Source: Trichinella spiralis
Lineage: Eukaryota; Nematoda; Enoplea; Trichinellida; Trichinellidae
NCBI GenBank assembly: GCA_000181795.3
Contig: CM012955.1
Coordinates: 3,529,099-3,593,098, forward strand
Length of the DNA: 64,000 bases
Reading direction: 5' to 3'
Part shown: one piece after another, positions 60,179 through 64,000 of the stretch
Layout: each line of letters opens with the position of its first letter
Numbering within the stretch: the stretch's first letter is position 1
The notes under the pieces: generated by a model
The model's database searches: none
What the model was told of the DNA's origin: nothing
What the model saw: only the letters and a program-made list of their open reading frames with translations
Position numbers and translations under genes: made by a program

Positions 60179-61922
60179 ATGGCTGACAACTCTTCCAGGA
60201 ACGTTTCCCAAAGCGCTGAAACTTCCACTGAGAGAAGCAGTTTGTCTGAAATTTACTTCAGGGCTTACTCCTCCGTGGACCAGGGTCTGTGGTTTGACGA
60301 AAATGGCCGACCGGACGTAGCAGTAGGCCTGTACGAGGGCGCTTTGGAGTTAATTGATAAAGCTGGCAACATGCCAGGCGCCACCGAGAATGAACATTAT
60401 TTGAAAATGCTGACCGCCCGGGACATGGTGGTTGATCGTCTGCAGTGGCTGCGGTCTCGGTGCAGCGGAGAAGAGAAATCGCAAACTGCCGATGTCCAAC
60501 CTCCAGCATGTTTTCTGGAAGCATTCGAACCTTGCCGAGACGCTGAGCTCATTTGTCAAATTGACGATGGCGTGCAATTGTTTTACATTTTGGGCGATGA
60601 AGCGACCATTCCATCCTATCCTACGAAATTGCAGATTTTTAAGTAGTGAATATTTTGTATTTGTTGTGTTCTGTCCTTTGTATTGTTTTCTTTCTGTTTT
60701 TGGGATAAAATTTTTGAGCAGTAATTTTTTTAGGTATACCAAACCACCGCAGTCTGAAGGTGAATCAGAATTGAAAACAGTTGGTTTCATATCGGTCGGT
60801 TCTTGGGTTTATCCACTGTTGCCTGGTAAATCTCCGGTACTGCACAGCACTTTTGGTGCTTACATTTTTCCAAGTTGTTCCGAAGATCCTACAGGTTAAG
60901 TTAAATGAATCAGCATGTTCGTTATGTTTGCATGAACGATGTTTTTTGCTTGAATTTTGTTTTCAGATCCAAAAGTTGGATTAATGTTGCCTTCAAATTT
61001 GGATAAAGAAAAATTGAAACAATTCGAAGATATTATACACGAGTGCACAATGTGCGTTGATCAGCAAGAGCCTCTAAAATTAACCGAAACAGAGGAGAAG
61101 AGTTTGAGTGCGAAAATTGCAAATTTTTTAGTTTCCGGTACATTCACGCATGAGAATATTGTTTGATTTATTAATTTACGTTGCCACTTGTTTAGGTGGT
61201 ACGTATGTTGCTCTTGGCATTCGTGAGTGTGCTGAGAAAACGTCGGATATAATAGAACGGAAATCTTCAATTTTATCAAGTCGAGTCAATTTTTCTGAAT
61301 CTAAATTGGCTGGCTATCCACGTGTTCAGACTGGCGTTCACTATTTACGCAGAGGAAGTAAATTGGCTGTCAAAATCAGTGGCTATTTAGGCAAATAACC
61401 TTTATTTTTTACTTTATGTTATTTTTAATTATATTTTTCGGAGTTTTTAGCAGATCAGGTAGGTGTAGCAGGGAGACGTCTTGGAAAGTTGTTAGCATCT
61501 GAAGCGAATAAGAGGATGAAAAAGGGTGGTGTTGTATCGAAGGCAGTTTATGGTGCAGCTGAAGTAGCAAGTGGTGGTATCTGTGGTGCGGCAGCGGTTT
61601 GGGTTAGTATGGAAGAAGCGGCCAGGATTCTGGGTAAGAGCATTGCTAACGGCAGTGTGCGGATCATGGAACAAAAGTATGCATTTAAGTCAACTATTGG
61701 ACAAGTAGATCTGAATGAATTTTTTTCAGATATGGTCCCTCGGCCGCTACTCTGACTGATGATGCCTTGCACACTTTGGGTTATTGCGGAGCGACGGCAT
61801 GGAATGTTCACAACATTGGTCCGAAAGCTGTTGCAAAGGAAGCCGTCAAAGAAGCTGGGTTGTCTTTGTCGAAAGAAGCATCAGTGAAAGATTTGAAAAG
61901 GAAAAACCCATCACCTCCGTAA
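60179..61922 (+). CDS. Spartin (SPG20) homologue: MIT and senescence domains
   Basis: Six exons keep phase: 60179-60642, 60734-60894, 60967-61137, 61196-61390, 61451-61676 and 61730-61922, giving 469 residues; human spartin is 666. Residues about 22-95 form the MIT-type helical bundle (DVAVGLYEGALELIDKA). A middle region holds WVYPLLPGKSPVL. The senescence domain then runs from about 240 (YVALGIRECAEKT; SKLAVKISGYLADQ; KRMKKGGVVSKAV) to YGPSAATLTDDALH and AWNVHNIGPKAVAKEA. Spartin acts at lipid droplets, endosomes and mitochond­ria, and loss of the human gene causes Troyer syndrome. The intron after SGYL uses a GC donor (gcaaat at 61391); the ungapped match of AVKISGYLADQV to human AVKVSQFLVDGV supports that site over a GT eleven bases... 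upstream that would drop residues. Polyadenylation signal at 62082. Confidence 0.93.
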
Positions 61923-62081
61923 TGTGCTAGCGGGTTAAGGTTTATAGTTTTTTTATCTTCTGATTTTCAGGTGATTAGCATACTACATATACAGATCACA
62001 TATATGTGACGGTTGTTATTTTAATGGATATTGTTAGGCGTTGGAGGCACAATATAGAAATGTTAGTAATTACTGTAGTTG

Positions 62082-62087
62082 AATAAA
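62082..62087 (+). terminator. AATAAA polyadenylation signal for the spartin gene
   Basis: Canonical AATAAA 160 bases after the spartin stop codon and before the ABT1 start. Confidence 0.55.
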
Positions 62088-62219
62088 GGATTCAGTTCTT
62101 TGTTGCTAATTCTAAATTGAATCAACTGGTATCAGACAATACCAGCCCATTGAATACTTTTCATAATTGCGTGTGATTTTTAAACTGACATTCTAGCAAA
62201 GAGTATTTCAAATAGACAA

Positions 62220-62934
62220 ATGGAAATTGCTGAAACTGAAGATAAGAAGAAGAAGAAATTGCAACAGGAAAGTGGTTTTACGTTGGATGAGTCGACCGAA
62301 CCAGGCATAATTTACATGTCCACTATCCCCTATAGTATGACAGTAAAGCAGGTGCGAGATATACTGGAATGTTATGGAACGATTGGGAGAATTTATTTTC
62401 ACAAAGAACAAGTGGAGGGAAAAAATGGCCAAAAGCGCAGAAAATACACGGAAGGATGGGTTGAGTTTGCTGACAAGCGTGTTGCGAAGCGAGTGGCAAT
62501 GATGTTGAATAATAAACAAGTCGGAGGACGGAAACGGAGCCGAGCTTATGAATGTTTGTGGAACATGAAATATTTGCACAGGTGAACAGTTGTATCACAG
62601 AACAGAGGTCTTAAGAAAAGAGCAATCCCTGGTAGCCATTATATTTTTTCTGCTTGATTTTAGATTCAAGTGGCATCATTTGACTGAACAGCTAGCTTAT
62701 GAAAGAAACCTGCACAGACAACGACTGCAGATGGAAGTTTCGCAGGCGAAACGGGAAGCAAGATTTTTTTCACAACAACTAGAGAAAGGCAAGCATCTCA
62801 GCAAATTGGAACAGCATGTGTTGAAGAAGGGCGGTTTATGGGAACGATACCAACGGCAGATCAAGCAGCGAAAGCCGTTCGTTGAGAAGAAGGCTGTAGA
62901 TCGGACAAAATTGTTGAAAAGTATTTTACAATAA
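62220..62934 (+). CDS. ABT1/ESF2 ribosome-biogenesis RNA-binding protein
   Basis: Two exons, 62220-62581 and 62664-62934, give 210 residues. An acidic/basic N-terminus leads to an RRM-like domain (GIIYMSTIPYSMTVKQVRD; GTIGRIYFHKE) with a charged insertion (KNGQKRRKYTEGWVEF). Next are DKRVAKRVAMMLN and ECLWNMKYLHR, joined across the intron to FKWHHLTEQLAYER. A basic helix (LQMEVSQAKREARFF) and a Lys-rich tail follow. These signatures match human ABT1 and yeast Esf2, nucleolar proteins of the small-subunit processome needed for early pre-rRNA cleavage and linked to the helicase Dbp8. It lies some 300 bases after spartin on the same strand. Confidence 0.95.
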
Positions 62935-62946
62935 GTTGAGTTGAAT

Positions 62947-63154
62947 GAGAACTTTCTTTTTTTTACTGTTTTTCATTTATTATCTTACTGCATCATTTGT
63001 GTATTCTGTAACTGATGAAAAGGAAATTCAAGGATTAAAAGAAAAATACCTTTTATTTGGTAAGTGCTTTATAACAGTGAAAATTGAGAAAGAGATGTAT
63101 TGTGTTAATGCAGTACTAGAAATTGAAAAAAGCGGTCAACGTAAGTTAAAATAA
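62947..63154 (+). CDS. Possible secreted small protein just downstream of ABT1
   Basis: An ATG 12 bases after the ABT1 stop opens a signal-peptide-like run (FFFLLFFIYYLTASFVYS) then a charged stretch (DEKEIQGLKEKY). A strong donor-like G|gtaagt follows at about 63060, and the frame also stays open to 63154. No downstream exon with matching phase was found before the window end. It may be the first exon of a gene continuing beyond, or chance in a T-rich 3' UTR. Confidence 0.3.
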
Positions 63155-64000
63155 ATCCTTCACAATGATAAATTGATCAGAAACAAAATATGATTTTATG
63201 CGTTATTTGAAACATCACCAGTAATTGCAACAATCATAGCTCATCTGTATTAAAATTCACTTAAATCATAAAGCAAAATAAATAATTAATAATGAAAAAT
63301 GATTAAAATGTAGCAATGCATACTGCCATCACTAAAATGCTAAACGAGTGCGCAACTCCATGAAATAAGGACGTTACATTTTTTGAAATGATTAATTTTC
63401 AAAGTTTAAAACTAAAGACAATCAAGTATTAACGAAAGAGCACTGAAATTTCATAAAGAACTTACATCAGTCTATCATCAAAAAATGTAGAATCAATTTT
63501 GAAATTCTTAATTTAAAAAATGAAAAATAAACAGAAATCGATGAAAATGAATTTTTGGAAACTTGAAAATCAATAGGAAGTGTTGGTCATAAGTGTTGCA
63601 ATGAGAAGTGTTTATATCTTTGGCAAAGCTACAATTAAATTTTCTACTCAAACAGAGAACATTAAGTAAATAAAGAACAATGAAAACAATACAGTAGCCA
63701 TATTTATCAGCAGAAATCAATAAAATAAAAATTTGCATGCTATGTCGCTAGCCTTATTGACCTAATAGAAATCATTTCAGTTTGAGGCCGTCCGTGGATG
63801 GTATCTCAGCGTTTTTGATTGGAAAATTGACTGAAGACAAATATCAAAGCCTAACACTATTTTTGCTTTTTATTCATTATTACTTTTTGCAATATTTGCT
63901 GAAATACAATTATTGAATGATCTCTCGAAGACCATGAACATTACACGATGAGAATATCGTCTCATTTAGACAGTAAGTAGACAATATTTTCATTTATTAG
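63155..64000. other. Right edge of the window, no clear gene
   Basis: AT-rich. A short segment at 63780-63850 after a TTTCAG is coding-like (LRPSVDGISAFLIGKLTEDKY) but does not match the phase of the upstream ORF. The rest shows nothing. Confidence 0.4.

Overview
This window looks like chromosomal DNA of a nematode: AT-rich, intron-rich, with clearly animal genes. The strongest lineage mark is a pair of cuticle-type collagens, each with an N-terminal membrane anchor, a basic processing site and Cys-bounded Gly-X-Y blocks. The species cannot be named from the sequence alone. I saw no bacterial sequence, retrovirus-like element, CRISPR array, rRNA or convincing tRNA. Gene models were spliced by hand; where I say phases agree, the reading frame was followed across each junction.

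Layout, 1-17.5 kb, all on the minus strand: an unrecognised coiled-coil protein (14-2370); an SLC13/INDY-type sodium-carboxylate cotransporter of 12 exons (3726-7535); a gene-poor 4.9 kb; and an agrin-like secreted protein (12407-17461) with an NtA-like domain, seven follistatin/Kazal modules and two laminin-EGF modules, but no laminin G domains in the model. 18.6-22.7 kb: a possible RPA3-like gene (minus) and two cuticle collagens (plus). 25.7-29 kb: a small coiled-coil gene, an orphan ORF and TA microsatellites.

29.2-36.4 kb (minus) holds p66/GATAD2, a NuRD subunit. It is followed on the same strand by a very divergent H2A-like histone-fold gene (37481-38199) and a small orphan gene. From 40 kb most genes are on the plus strand: a helical/coiled-coil protein faintly like the C-terminal half of dynactin p150, VPS45, a secreted propeptide-like protein, an intronless class IV deacetylase (HDAC11), UQCR11, spartin and ABT1/ESF2. 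One minus-strand gene lies among them, a MANEC+LDLa membrane protein like LRP11 (55526-58342).

Shared themes: three genes act on chromatin (p66, H2A-like, HDAC11), though nothing shows they work together; two act in endosome or lipid-droplet traffic (VPS45, spartin); several make extracellular products (agrin-like, collagens, propeptide, LRP11-like). The most interesting observations are the H2A-like gene with an N-terminal extension, two GC-AG introns, candidate introns of about 23-39 nt, the agrin-like model without LamG, and the unknown secreted propeptide.
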